A stretch of DNA of 64,000 nucleotides from Marseilla massiliensis. GTDB lineage: Bacteria; Bacteroidota; Bacteroidia; Bacteroidales; Bacteroidaceae. Under the pieces are notes generated by a model, which saw only the letters and a list, made by a program, of their open reading frames with translations, was not told the origin of the DNA and searched no databases. Where the stretch lies: NCBI RefSeq assembly GCF_016899855.1, contig NZ_JACJJG010000007.1, positions 1 to 64,000 of the forward strand, given 5' to 3'. The translations under genes were made by a program, and so were the position numbers. The stretch's first letter is position 1. The number at the start of each line of letters is the position of its first letter. Positions 46,268 to 55,783 of the stretch are shown here, in pieces.

Positions 46268-46996
46268 ATGAAAATCGACATAAACGGCCTGAAAAAGGCA
46301 TTTGGAGATAAAACAGCCGTAGATATACCAACCTTTACCGTCTACGACGGCGAAATCCTCGGTCTTGTAGGCAACAACGGGGCTGGCAAGACCACACTGT
46401 TCCGCCTGCTGCTCGACCTGATAAAGGCCGACGGCGGAACGGTAACAATGACCATAAACAACGATGACGGAACGCAGGTGACCATCAACCCCTCAGAATC
46501 GGAAAATTGGAAACCCGTCACTGGGGCTTATATCGACGAGGGATTCCTCATCGACTTCCTCACGCCCGAGGAATATTTCAGGTTCATCGGCAAGGTCAAC
46601 GGCCTTACCGACAACGAAACCGACAGCCGCGTAGCCTCCTTCGAACACTTCATGAATGGTGAGGTACTCGGACAAAAGAAACTGATACGCAACTATTCAG
46701 CTGGCAACAAGCAAAAAATAGGGATAATATCGGCATTCATCAACAACCCACAACTGCTCGTACTCGACGAACCCTTCAACTTCCTTGACCCCACAAGCCA
46801 GAACATACTGATGCACCTTATCAAGGACTACAATGCCAAGACTGGCGCAACAATACTGATAAGCAGCCATAACCTGACACATACAGTTGAAATATCAACA
46901 CGCATAGCGCTGCTCGAAAGCGGCTTGATAATCAACGACCTGCCCAACACAGAGGGCAGTGCAGCCAAAGTACTTGAAGACTATTTCAACCGTTGA
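46268..46996 (+). CDS. ABC transporter ATP-binding protein without an adjacent permease
   Basis: Nucleotide-binding protein of 242 residues. Walker A GNNGAGKTTL, signature YSAGNKQKIGIISA (an SGGQ variant), Walker B LLVLDEPFNFLDP and the switch His in LISSHNLTH are all present. The ATG at 46268 is chosen over 46190 because the upstream part is not ABC-like. No membrane partner lies in the window, so it either works with a distant permease or in a non-transport role. Confidence 0.9.
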   Translation: MKIDINGLKKAFGDKTAVDIPTFTVYDGEILGLVGNNGAGKTTLFRLLLDLIKADGGTVTMTINNDDGTQVTINPSESENWKPVTGAYIDEGFLIDFLTPEEYFRFIGKVNGLTDNETDSRVASFEHFMNGEVLGQKKLIRNYSAGNKQKIGIISAFINNPQLLVLDEPFNFLDPTSQNILMHLIKDYNAKTGATILISSHNLTHTVEISTRIALLESGLIINDLPNTEGSAAKVLEDYFNR

Positions 46997-47155
46997 CACC
47001 CGACACAAAGCCCGCCGACTGAAATCCGAAATGCAGACAACTGTAGGTACCTTGAGATATTTGTAACCTACTCATTTAATCATAACTAATCACAAAGACT
47101 ACTCTGTGTATGCGGTTAAGCTGATTCTATACAACAGAACAGCGGATAAACATTA

Positions 47156-47243
47156 AATATACGGCAAATCACGTTGCAAAAGGCCCTATTTCGCATGCTA
47201 AAATGCCACCTTTTGCAACGTGATTTGCCGTATATTGTTAAAC
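47156..47243. repeat. 22-nt-periodic array F enclosing a 28-bp perfect inverted repeat
   Basis: Four units of 22 nt start at 47156, 47178, 47200 and 47222; the middle two begin AAAAGGCC and AAAATGCC. At the same time 47156-47183 is the exact reverse complement of 47209-47236 (loop 25 nt). It lies in the 496-nt gene-free stretch between the ABC ATPase and the GLUG protein. A TATCTTTG -7 box is at 47438-47445. Confidence 0.65.
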
Positions 47244-47492
47244 AGCTGACCACCAGACAATTACAGAGATATCTGTTTACGCAGTACATCTGACTCCTTA
47301 ATATTTACCCACAAATGACATGAATAACATCGACAAAACCCTGTTTTTGAAAGTAAAACACACAGAAAGTCAGACTAAATATAAAAATTTTAATTAAAAA
47401 CAGCGACAAAAAAAGTAATTTATTGTAAATAAAATATTATCTTTGCAAAAAACAAATCAATGTTTTTCTTTATTATTAACTTAATAAAATTA

Positions 47493-50400
47493 ATGCGTAT
47501 GAAAAGTATTACAAGATGTATTGCTTTGTTGTCATTGGCATTTGCCACTGTGTCCGCAACAACGATCACGGCACAAGAAAACAAAGTAAAGAGTCCCATT
47601 TTACAAAAATTAACGGGTGGGGGTAAACCTGTAGCCTTTGCCGCTCCACGGTCGGCAAAACCACTTGTTCCGGTGTTCGGAGCTGACAAATTCCGTGATG
47701 CACGATACATTGCGCCTCGAAATGAGTCCATAGACCCGTCGGTCACAATCGGTCCGACTACAAGTTGGGGCGTTATCAATGGTCCGGACAATTCTGAATG
47801 GTTGTTCAAGCAGTCGAACACCATTGAGGGATTTTCGAATATCAGGACATCGGAGATAACGATTTACAATAATGATTATCAAGAGGTTGGCACGTTTACA
47901 ATCAACATTCCCGCGGAAAGAAGAGTGAACGACATACAGGTGTTCGGTACGGTTACCAACAGGTTTTTCGATCTTGACGCCAACACATATGAGCTTACGG
48001 TATATCTCCATGAGATAGGAGCAGACTACTCACAAATAGGAACGATTGATGTATATTCGATAACTGACGGTACGCTCGTAACGTCATATTCAGCCTCAAA
48101 CGCCCTTTACTACAGCACTACAGAGAATTTCACCACCTACCAGCGTTACATTTTCGTCAATGAAGAACTACAAGACGACGGTTACTATCTCAACGCAAGC
48201 GTGTACGCCCCGGCATCTTACGCCTCAGACAAACCCGTGCTTGAGCATACGTTCAAGATTCCGTCTGACAATCTTCAATACAGTGACGGTCCTTACCTTA
48301 ATTATTACAACATCGACGGCGAGCCTTACTTCGTTGTTTCGCAATACGAGAAGCCTTACGTATCGGACTACGACGAAAACTGGAATCCTATCGCCACCGA
48401 AGACAACAATTACCTCATAACCGTATATGACAGGAAGTTCGACCAGGTAAGCCAGCTGAAGCTGCCCGTTGAACAGCAGGACGGTGCACTGTACACATTC
48501 TACACGTTCGGCTTCTTCTCGTATAACGACCTTTGCCGCGGCGACTATACCGGCGACGACCAGTTCAATTTCATCGTTACACGTTACGATTACACGGTAG
48601 GCAACGATGAAGACTACAAATACGACATTCTTGTTTATGATGAATCGGGCAAACTCGTCAACACCATCGGTTCAGACCTTACCACATGGATGCAGCTCAG
48701 CGACATAGATGGTCAGCCCAGGCAGTACGCACTCGTTCATATCGACGAACCAAGCGAGTCAATACAAATGGTCAACGTGCCGAGTTGTGAAACAGTAGTC
48801 ACATTCCCAGGCGTACTCAACGGTGACCTGCTGTCAACCAATCTCGACCGCTATCCGAAGGGTGACAGCTATCAGTATGTCATTGCTCTCGGCAACGGAT
48901 ACGACGACGGCAACGGCAATACGATTACGAAGATTGGCTGGTACAACCCCGATCTCACGCTCGACCACTTCGCAAACATCAATCTTGGCAGCAACGGAAT
49001 CTTCGCCCAGCACTATTTCGTGACAGGTTCACTCAACCCCTATCTGTTCAACACTGACGACCAGCATGAATACATATTGATAGGAACATTTGAGAATGCT
49101 GCCGGCTCCAACGACAACATACTCTGCATAGCTAACGACAATGGCGAACTGAAATACCAGTTTGCAGGCGACGACACTAAGGGTGCCTACAATTTCGGCT
49201 ATCTGAGCGGGGCTACAACTGACAATCCGAAACTGCTTGTAGGATTCATGAACGACGAGAGCGAGTTCACGCTTGATGCATACAACCTGCCGTTCAGCAT
49301 GTTTGCCGGCGGAAGTGGCCAAGAAGATGACCCGTATATCATCGAAACCCCGGGCGACCTTAACCAAATGCGTAAATCACCTTCGGCATATTACGCACTG
49401 GCCAACGACCTCGATATGAGTAAATTCTACGGAAAATTCAAGCCGGTAGACGCTTTTAGCGGAGGATTTGACGGCCGTGGCAACTCTATTGACAATCTTG
49501 TCATTGACGGAAGCCAGTCAAGCACCGGTATGTTCGGAAACGCTACGGAATGCGGCGAAATAAAGAACGTAACGTTCAACAGTCCCGTAATAGATGTAGA
49601 GTCAAACAGTTTCTATGCAGGAGTTGTAGCCGGTATGCTGTCGGGTGAAGCTGCTGCGATAAGCAACGTACAAGTAAACAACGCCTTGATCACAGGCGAC
49701 GAGACATACTCAGGCTACATTGGCGGCCTCGTGGGTCAAATAACCAGCAATTCTTCAGTGTCGCTGTGTAAAGTCAATAATATTACTATAAACGCTCCCG
49801 AAGCAAAAGGCGTAGGCGGCCTTGCTGGTGATTCGCGTACAGGCACGTCGTTTACTGCTTCGTCTGCAAGCGGAAGCATAACCGCAGCCAGCAATATTGG
49901 AGGTATCGTCGGATCTGCCGGTAACGACGTTACGGTAACCAACTGCCATGCTGACATGACCCTTAAGGGCAAAAACACGATAGGCGGTATTGCAGGTGAA
50001 TCGTCAAGAGGCCTGATAAGCAATAACTACAGCCGAGGCAGCATAACAGCGACTGAGGCTGACCGATGGAGCGGTAACTATAACGTAGGCGGAATAATAG
50101 GCGACCTGAAAACCGACTGGAGCGGCTCAACGACTATTGTTGCGACCGGCAACCTTGCCGCAATAGAGTCTGTAACCCTTCCCGAGAATGCGGAGGCAAA
50201 GGCCGTACACCGTATCGTAGGCCGCAGCATTGCCGACGAAGAGTGGATGGAAGGCGAGGAACCGCGCACGGAAGTAGGTCTGGCCAACAACTATGCAATA
50301 GTAGAAATGACGATAAACGGCACTACGACGACATCACAGGACGCTACCACTGTTGAAGGCGCAGATGTTGCAGGTGCCGATCTGAGCGACGACTTCTTTA

Positions 50401-50981
50401 AAGAAACGCTCGGCTTTGCATACGGCACTACTGCCGAAGAGCCTTGGAAGGCAACGGAAACAGCGTTCCCGATACTGTTCTTCGAAAACGTGGCAACAGA
50501 CATAACACTTGACAAGACTACGGCCGAGATGGTTGCGGATGACGAGATTAGTCTCACTGCCACCGTTGAGGGCTCGTCAGCCGAGAGGGTCGAGTTCACC
50601 TCGAGCAACCCAGCTGTAGCACAAATAGTATCTGTTGAAGCTGAAGGCAACACTGCCGTTGCCGTAATACGCTGCATGGCAGAGGGAACAGCCACCATTA
50701 CAGCTTCGATAGACGGACTGAGTGCCACCTGCCAGATAACAGCCACATCAACAGGTATAGAGGACGTAACGGCAACACGCGATACGGGCATACATGTAGC
50801 AGGTGGTGTCGTTACTGCTGACAACGCCGTACGTATTGAAGTGTTCGGCATTAACGGCAACAAGGTTGCTTCCGCTGGAGGCAGCCGTGCCGAGGTAGGT
50901 TCACTGCCTGCAGGTGTCTACGTTGTTGTGGCAACTGACGCAGCCGGGAAGCGTTCTACCGTAAAGGTTGTATTGAGATGA
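47493..50981 (+). CDS. Giant secreted GLUG-repeat protein with Ig-like domain and probable T9SS sorting tail
   Basis: Exported protein of 1,162 residues. Signal peptide about 1-26 (ends TITAQ). Residues about 60-610 form a beta-rich region without a family I can name. From GGSGQEDDPYIIETPGDL a GLUG-type section follows (LANDLDMSK, GGFDGRGNSIDNL, repeated GGLVGQ / GGLAGD / GGIVGS / GGIAGE), then an Ig-like Big_2-type domain (TDITLDKTTAEM to CQITAT), and a tail ending GVYVVVATDAAGKRSTVKVVLR in the style of type IX secretion sorting domains. Likely a cell-surface adhesin or binding protein. Start at ATG 47493 or 47499. Confidence 0.82.
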   Translation: MRMKSITRCIALLSLAFATVSATTITAQENKVKSPILQKLTGGGKPVAFAAPRSAKPLVPVFGADKFRDARYIAPRNESIDPSVTIGPTTSWGVINGPDNSEWLFKQSNTIEGFSNIRTSEITIYNNDYQEVGTFTINIPAERRVNDIQVFGTVTNRFFDLDANTYELTVYLHEIGADYSQIGTIDVYSITDGTLVTSYSASNALYYSTTENFTTYQRYIFVNEELQDDGYYLNASVYAPASYASDKPVLEHTFKIPSDNLQYSDGPYLNYYNIDGEPYFVVSQYEKPYVSDYDENWNPIATEDNNYLITVYDRKFDQVSQLKLPVEQQDGALYTFYTFGFFSYNDLCRGDYTGDDQFNFIVTRYDYTVGNDEDYKYDILVYDESGKLVNTIGSDLTTWMQLSDIDGQPRQYALVHIDEPSESIQMVNVPSCETVVTFPGVLNGDLLSTNLDRYPKGDSYQYVIALGNGYDDGNGNTITKIGWYNPDLTLDHFANINLGSNGIFAQHYFVTGSLNPYLFNTDDQHEYILIGTFENAAGSNDNILCIANDNGELKYQFAGDDTKGAYNFGYLSGATTDNPKLLVGFMNDESEFTLDAYNLPFSMFAGGSGQEDDPYIIETPGDLNQMRKSPSAYYALANDLDMSKFYGKFKPVDAFSGGFDGRGNSIDNLVIDGSQSSTGMFGNATECGEIKNVTFNSPVIDVESNSFYAGVVAGMLSGEAAAISNVQVNNALITGDETYSGYIGGLVGQITSNSSVSLCKVNNITINAPEAKGVGGLAGDSRTGTSFTASSASGSITAASNIGGIVGSAGNDVTVTNCHADMTLKGKNTIGGIAGESSRGLISNNYSRGSITATEADRWSGNYNVGGIIGDLKTDWSGSTTIVATGNLAAIESVTLPENAEAKAVHRIVGRSIADEEWMEGEEPRTEVGLANNYAIVEMTINGTTTTSQDATTVEGADVAGADLSDDFFKETLGFAYGTTAEEPWKATETAFPILFFENVATDITLDKTTAEMVADDEISLTATVEGSSAERVEFTSSNPAVAQIVSVEAEGNTAVAVIRCMAEGTATITASIDGLSATCQITATSTGIEDVTATRDTGIHVAGGVVTADNAVRIEVFGINGNKVASAGGSRAEVGSLPAGVYVVVATDAAGKRSTVKVVLR

Positions 50982-51008
50982 CAAACAACTGTTTATAGCT
51001 GATAATAC

Positions 51009-51096
51009 AATACATGGCCTTTTGCTTCATGAAAGGCCATGTATTACACGCTAAAATGCCGCCTTTTGTATTCCAAAAGGCGACATTTTACAATGG
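51009..51096. repeat. 22-nt-periodic intergenic array G, four units
   Basis: Four contiguous 22-nt units start at 51009, 51031, 51053 and 51075, beginning AATACATGGCC, GAAAGGCCATG, AAAATGCCGCC and AAAAGGCGACA. Neighbouring units are partly complementary (ATGGCCTTT and AAAGGCCAT), so hairpins can form. It fills the gap between the GLUG protein and feoAB. Confidence 0.65.
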
Positions 51097-51234
51097 CAGG
51101 CATGACGTGTTACCAACACGTTGGTTTCCAACGGGGACATTCATCAGATTATATATCTATCCGTTAGCAAGCCCCGCACAGACGCAATAACAGAGTACAC
51201 ATCATCATTATTAGGTATTTTACGGGCTGACATA

Positions 51235-51263
51235 TTGTAAGTCCGTATTTTTTGTTACTTTTG
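51235..51263 (+). promoter_or_regulatory. Promoter of feoAB
   Basis: TTG (51235-51237) and TACTTTTG (51256-51263) at 18-nt spacing; the ATG is 25 nt downstream of the -7 box. Confidence 0.55.
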
Positions 51264-51287
51264 CATTGCACTTTAATAGAACCATAA

Positions 51288-53717
51288 ATGAGACTATCTG
51301 AACTGAAGACTGGAGAAAAAGGCGTTATAGTAAAAGTACTGGGGCACGGCGGCTTCCGGAAACGCATTGTGGAAATGGGTTTCATACGCGGCAAAATCGT
51401 CACTGTTCTGCTCAACGCTCCACTCCAAGACCCCGTAAAATATAAGATAATGGGGTATGAGATATCATTACGGCATACTGAAGCCGCAATGATAGAAGTG
51501 ATGTCTACAAACGAGGCACGACAGCTGGAAGAAGAGGAAGCACGAAAACTTGGCATGACGGAAATATCAGATAGTGTAGGCACGGAAGACGGCAACGTTA
51601 CAGACGAGCAGTTGCACAGGGCAGCCATAAAAAAAAGCCATACTATAAACGTGGCCCTTGTAGGCAATCCTAACTGCGGAAAAACCTCTTTGTTCAACTT
51701 CGCCTCCGGGGCACATGAACGGGTTGGCAACTATTCCGGGGTAACAGTAGACGCGAAAGAAGGACACGCACAATTTGAAGGCTACCAATTCAACCTTGTC
51801 GATCTGCCAGGTACATACTCTCTATCGGCATACAGTCCTGAAGAACTTTATGTAAGAAAACAAATCATAGAAAACACTCCTGACGTCATCATCAACGTAA
51901 TCGACGCAAGTAATATCGAACGAAACTTATACCTAACCACGCAATTGGTCGACATGAACCTCAAAATTGTAGGTGCGCTCAACATGTTCGACGAATTTGA
52001 ATCACGTGGAGACAAACTCGATTATAACGTGCTGGGCGAGTTGTTCGGCATACCCTTAGTCCCAACAGTATTCAAGAGCGGACGTGGAGTTGAGGAACTG
52101 TTCAAGACTGTCATAGACATATACGAAGGCCGTCCTGTACCAGGTAAAAGCGGAATACGCCACATTCACCTGAATCACGGGAAATACATCGAGCAGTCAA
52201 TAGAGGATGTTAAAAAGGAAATTCAAAAAAACGAACAGATCAGATACAAGTATTCAACCCGCTTTCTATCAATAAAGCTACTTGAAAAAGATGCAAAGGC
52301 AGAAGAGCTGGTTATGTCATTACCCAACGGACGGGAAATAATATCCACACGTGACAGCGCCGCCGAATACATCATGAAGGAAACAAAAGAAGATAGTGAG
52401 ACTGCCATCATGAACGCTAAATACGGCATAATACACGGCGCATTGCATGAGGCGGGCTGCGAGGAAGGAACAAAGACCGACACATATCAGACAACACATG
52501 TCATTGACTCGATAATAACCAACAGATACATAGGCTTTCCTTTGTTCTTCCTGTTCCTATATATAATGTTCGAGGTGACGTTCACTCTCGGCCAATATCC
52601 TATGGACTGGCTCGACGCAGGAGTAGGAGCACTGGGCGACTGGATTAAATCCACACTGCCGGACGGTCCATTAAAAGCCATGCTTGCCGACGGCGTAATA
52701 GGCGGCGTCGGCTCGGTTATCGTATTCCTGCCACAAATCCTGATCCTATATGCATTCATCTCTTTCATGGAGGATTCAGGATACATGGCACGTGCAGCAT
52801 TCATTATGGATAAGCTCATGCATAAAATGGGATTACATGGAAAATCATTCATTCCACTTATCATGGGTTTCGGATGCAATGTACCAGCTGTCATGGCCAC
52901 ACGTACCATAGAAAGCCGTCGCAGCCGACTAATCACAATACTTGTATTGCCGCTGATGAGCTGCAGCGCGCGTATGCCTATATACATAATGATAATAGGC
53001 ACTTTCTTCGCCGCCAAGTACCAATCGTTAATCATGATATCACTCTATGCTGCCGGCATACTGTTAGCTGTGCTTATGAGCCGCATATTCAGCCGTTGGC
53101 TCGTGAAAGGAGACGACACCCCGTTTGTCATGGAACTACCCCCCTACCGCTTCCCTACGGCCAAGGCTATGGCACGCCACACATGGGAGAAGGGGCGACA
53201 ATACCTAAAAAAAATGGGAGGCATAATCCTCGTGGCAAGCATAATTGTATGGGCGTTAGGATATTTCCCCCATAATGACAGTCTCCCGCCACAGGCCCAA
53301 CAAGAACAAAGCTACATTGGACACATCGGCAAGGCAATAGAACCTGTATTCCGCCCACAAGGATTTGACTGGAAACTTGACGTAAGCCTCATTGCAGGAG
53401 TCGGAGCAAAAGAGATAGTAGCATCAACAATGGGAGTGCTTTATGCCGATGATGAAACCGTAGCCGATGAGACAGCAGACAACACAAAAAAATACGAACT
53501 GTTAAGACAAAAAATGACAGCGGACGGAATAACGCCACTTATCGCCTTTGCCTATCTTCTGTTCGTCCTAATCTATTTCCCATGCATAGCGACAATAGCA
53601 GCCGTCAAGGGTGAGACCGGCAGTTGGCGTTGGGCTGCATTCGCTGCAATATATACCACGGCGTTAGCCTGGGTTGTATCAGCCTGTGTTTACCAAATAG
53701 GTTGCCTCTTGTCGTAG
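51288..53717 (+). CDS. feoB: Ferrous iron transporter, FeoA-FeoB fusion
   Basis: Fe(II) uptake permease of 809 residues. Residues 1-75 are a FeoA-type SH3-like domain (RLSELKTGEKGVIVKVLG, RKRIVEMGFIRGKIVTVL). A G domain follows with G1 GNPNCGKTSLFN, the G2 region YSGVTVDAKEG, G3 DLPGTYSLSAYSPEE and G4-like NMFD in place of NxxD. The membrane part has the Gate motifs (MEDSGYMARAAFIMDKLMHKMGLHGKSFIPLIMGFGCNVPAVMATRTI). FeoC is absent, as normal in Bacteroidetes. Iron regulation is likely, but no Fur box is evident. Confidence 0.96.
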   Translation: MRLSELKTGEKGVIVKVLGHGGFRKRIVEMGFIRGKIVTVLLNAPLQDPVKYKIMGYEISLRHTEAAMIEVMSTNEARQLEEEEARKLGMTEISDSVGTEDGNVTDEQLHRAAIKKSHTINVALVGNPNCGKTSLFNFASGAHERVGNYSGVTVDAKEGHAQFEGYQFNLVDLPGTYSLSAYSPEELYVRKQIIENTPDVIINVIDASNIERNLYLTTQLVDMNLKIVGALNMFDEFESRGDKLDYNVLGELFGIPLVPTVFKSGRGVEELFKTVIDIYEGRPVPGKSGIRHIHLNHGKYIEQSIEDVKKEIQKNEQIRYKYSTRFLSIKLLEKDAKAEELVMSLPNGREIISTRDSAAEYIMKETKEDSETAIMNAKYGIIHGALHEAGCEEGTKTDTYQTTHVIDSIITNRYIGFPLFFLFLYIMFEVTFTLGQYPMDWLDAGVGALGDWIKSTLPDGPLKAMLADGVIGGVGSVIVFLPQILILYAFISFMEDSGYMARAAFIMDKLMHKMGLHGKSFIPLIMGFGCNVPAVMATRTIESRRSRLITILVLPLMSCSARMPIYIMIIGTFFAAKYQSLIMISLYAAGILLAVLMSRIFSRWLVKGDDTPFVMELPPYRFPTAKAMARHTWEKGRQYLKKMGGIILVASIIVWALGYFPHNDSLPPQAQQEQSYIGHIGKAIEPVFRPQGFDWKLDVSLIAGVGAKEIVASTMGVLYADDETVADETADNTKKYELLRQKMTADGITPLIAFAYLLFVLIYFPCIATIAAVKGETGSWRWAAFAAIYTTALAWVVSACVYQIGCLLS

Positions 53718-53820
53718 TGAAATAATCAGGACTAACCGATAACACCCATATAACGTCGTATCAAAAAAGACTATATAAATAAAACAACGCCAAGTAACAA
53801 CAAGACTTGTCATTGAACTA

Positions 53821-53878
53821 TCAAAGGGCGTATATCGCTATTATAGCACCAAGCAAAATAGCATTATGCGCCCTTTGA
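53821..53878. terminator. Long imperfect hairpin after feoAB
   Basis: TCAAAGGGCG (53821-53830) pairs with 53869-53878, and inside it GCTATT pairs with AATAGC. No T run follows directly, so termination is uncertain. Together with the promoter at 54032 it is the only structure seen in the 372-nt gap before the BASS-like gene. Confidence 0.4.
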
Positions 53879-54031
53879 AGTTTGACTTGATTAGAACCCA
53901 ATAAAAAAGGAAACTATAATTACCAGCTTCATAATCCTTTTTTTATTTTTTATAATTCATTTATCAGCCAACCATCGTCTACCATCCAGTTTTCTGCGTT
54001 GAAATTGGTGGTATAATCTGTAATACGTGTA

Positions 54032-54062
54032 TTGACTAATACAACAATACGGCGTAACTTTG
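54032..54062 (+). promoter_or_regulatory. Promoter of the BASS-like transporter gene
   Basis: TTG (54032-54034), 20 nt, TAACTTTG (54055-54062). The ATG at 54090 lies 27 nt downstream, ruling out the in-frame start at 54060, which overlaps the box. Confidence 0.7.
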
Positions 54063-54089
54063 CATTTGAAAATACAACGTTACACTGTT

Positions 54090-55067
54090 ATGAACAAAGC
54101 TATTAGAATATTAAAAAACTGGACTTTACCTCTCGGCATGTCATGCGGTCTTTTGGGATTTCTTGCCTTTCATTATATCAAGGCATTGTCACCTATAAAA
54201 CCGGCGACACAGGCTACAGCGGAATTTCTCATGCCGACGGTACTGTTCATTATGCTGTTCGCAACATTCTGTAAGGTCAATCCACGCGACATGCGCATTA
54301 CAGGATGGCACGTATGGCTTGTATTGTTCCAATTAGCGGCATGTACATGCATTGCGCTATTGCTGCATTTTGAACCTAACTTAAGTTTTGTGTTACCGGC
54401 AGAAGGGCTCATGGTATGCCTGGTATGCCCAACAGCAGGGGCTGCCGCGGTAATAACAGGCAAACTCGGTGGCAGCGAAACATCATTAACCACGTACACA
54501 ATACTAAGTAATTTAGCGGCTGCGGTGATAATACCATTGGTCTTTCCACTGGTCGAAAAACACGCTTACGCCTCCTTCCTTAGCCAGTTTATAACCATAC
54601 TGCGTCATGTATTCCCGCTATTGGTGTTCCCCTTTCTCCTGGCATGGGGACTGCGCGAGTTCTTCCCGAATGCGCATAAGCAAGTGGTTGCCTATTGCCG
54701 CAACCTAGCTTTCTACTTATGGGGCTTCGGCCTGATATTGTCTGTAGGGCAAACATGCCGTTTTCTTGCCGACAGTCCTGTTAGCGCAAACGTCAAATGG
54801 ACACTATCTCTCGTAAGCCTTCTTGCCTGCATCCTGCAATTCTGCCTTGGGAAAAGCATTGGGGCTGCGTACGGAGAACGCATAGGTGGCGGACAGGGCC
54901 TTGGGCAGAAGAACACAATCTTTGCCATTTGGGTGACATATACGTATCTAACGCCCGTATTGTCAGTAGCTCCAGGCACGTATATAATTTGGCAAAACAT
55001 ATTCAACTCGTGGCAAGTTTGGCGCAAACAAAGGGCTGAAGAAAAGAACAACCGACAAACATATTAA
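54090..55067 (+). CDS. BASS-like membrane transporter (bile acid:sodium symporter superfamily)
   Basis: Integral membrane protein of 325 residues with about nine to ten hydrophobic helices. The central VCLVCPTAGAAAVITGKLGGSETSLTTYTILSNL and the later GGGQGLGQKNTIFAIWVTYTYL have the shape of the two crossover motifs in the BASS family. Substrate cannot be inferred. Start fixed by the promoter. A broken aldo/keto reductase follows directly. Confidence 0.72.
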   Translation: MNKAIRILKNWTLPLGMSCGLLGFLAFHYIKALSPIKPATQATAEFLMPTVLFIMLFATFCKVNPRDMRITGWHVWLVLFQLAACTCIALLLHFEPNLSFVLPAEGLMVCLVCPTAGAAAVITGKLGGSETSLTTYTILSNLAAAVIIPLVFPLVEKHAYASFLSQFITILRHVFPLLVFPFLLAWGLREFFPNAHKQVVAYCRNLAFYLWGFGLILSVGQTCRFLADSPVSANVKWTLSLVSLLACILQFCLGKSIGAAYGERIGGGQGLGQKNTIFAIWVTYTYLTPVLSVAPGTYIIWQNIFNSWQVWRKQRAEEKNNRQTY

Positions 55068-55084
55068 TAACGACGGTAGAATGC

Positions 55085-55381
55085 TGGTTCACTTTAGGAA
55101 GCGCAACGAGCGAAGGAGCCCTGTTCAAGGATCCAGTAATCAAAAAGATTGCCGAAGCACACGGTAAGATTCCGGCACAAGTCATACAGTGCTGGCACAT
55201 ACAAGATGTATTCTCCATAATACCCTGTGCGTCAACCCCCGACTACATAAAAGAGAACATCAGGATTTTCGACTTCGCACTGACCGACAACGAAATGCGG
55301 CAAATGCGCTCGCTCAACAAGGAAAAAAGATTCTTCAACATGCCACTGAAAGACAAAGAACGCATTTACTTGAACACCTAA
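55085..55381 (+). pseudogene. Aldo/keto reductase, C-terminal fragment
   Basis: This frame encodes about 98 residues that match the end of an aldo/keto reductase: WFTLGSATSEGALFKDPVI, KKIAEAHGKIPAQVIQCWHIQ, SIIPCASTPDYIKENIRIF and DFALTDNEMRQMRSL. The N-terminal 180 or so residues, with the catalytic Tyr, are missing. Reading back, the frame shifts by one base near 55079 (VEC-WF requires deletion of an A) and then runs into the transporter end. It is a decayed remnant, probably left by a deletion. Confidence 0.8.
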
Positions 55382-55568
55382 ATGAACGATTGAACTATCG
55401 TAAACAGAACATTTCGGAGGAACAACAAGAATAAGAAAAGATGCGTTCGAAATGCTTATAAACAGGCAAGCACTGTGCTTTGACAGTATAACTCGGCGCA
55501 TCAGAATGCATTAATTTGCCTTACCGTTAATATATTAATTCGTATAAGGAAATGGACGGCCACACAAA

Positions 55569-55642
55569 ATGTCTTGTCCTGGCAAAAGTTGACACATTTA
55601 TGAACAATAAAAAATGTGTCAACTTTTGCCAGGACAAGACAT
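55569..55642. repeat. 31-bp perfect inverted repeat (hairpin)
   Basis: 55569-55599 is the exact reverse complement of 55612-55642, with a 12-nt loop. The stem starts ATGTCTTGTCCTGGC. It is too long and too perfect for a usual terminator and has no T run. It lies in the 400-nt stretch between the aldo/keto reductase remnant and the glutaredoxin-like gene. Confidence 0.8.
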
Positions 55643-55783
55643 AACGTTGAAATATGTAAACAATATTAATTCACCACATTCATAAATTTTATATTTTTTC
55701 TGCCATCGTACCATAAATAATGCGTATATTTGTGAGCATTTGGATATATTATAGTTTTTCAACCATTAGAACTGAATACAAAT

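Noticed and set aside
45667-46281. Minus-strand open frame of 204 codons over the end of secA
   Set aside because: It is antisense to conserved SecA sequence, and its composition is that of a shadow frame rich in Ser, Cys and Arg.
51164-51730. Minus-strand open frame of 188 codons over the FeoA domain
   Set aside because: It covers the feoAB promoter and FeoA region in antisense and has no family features.
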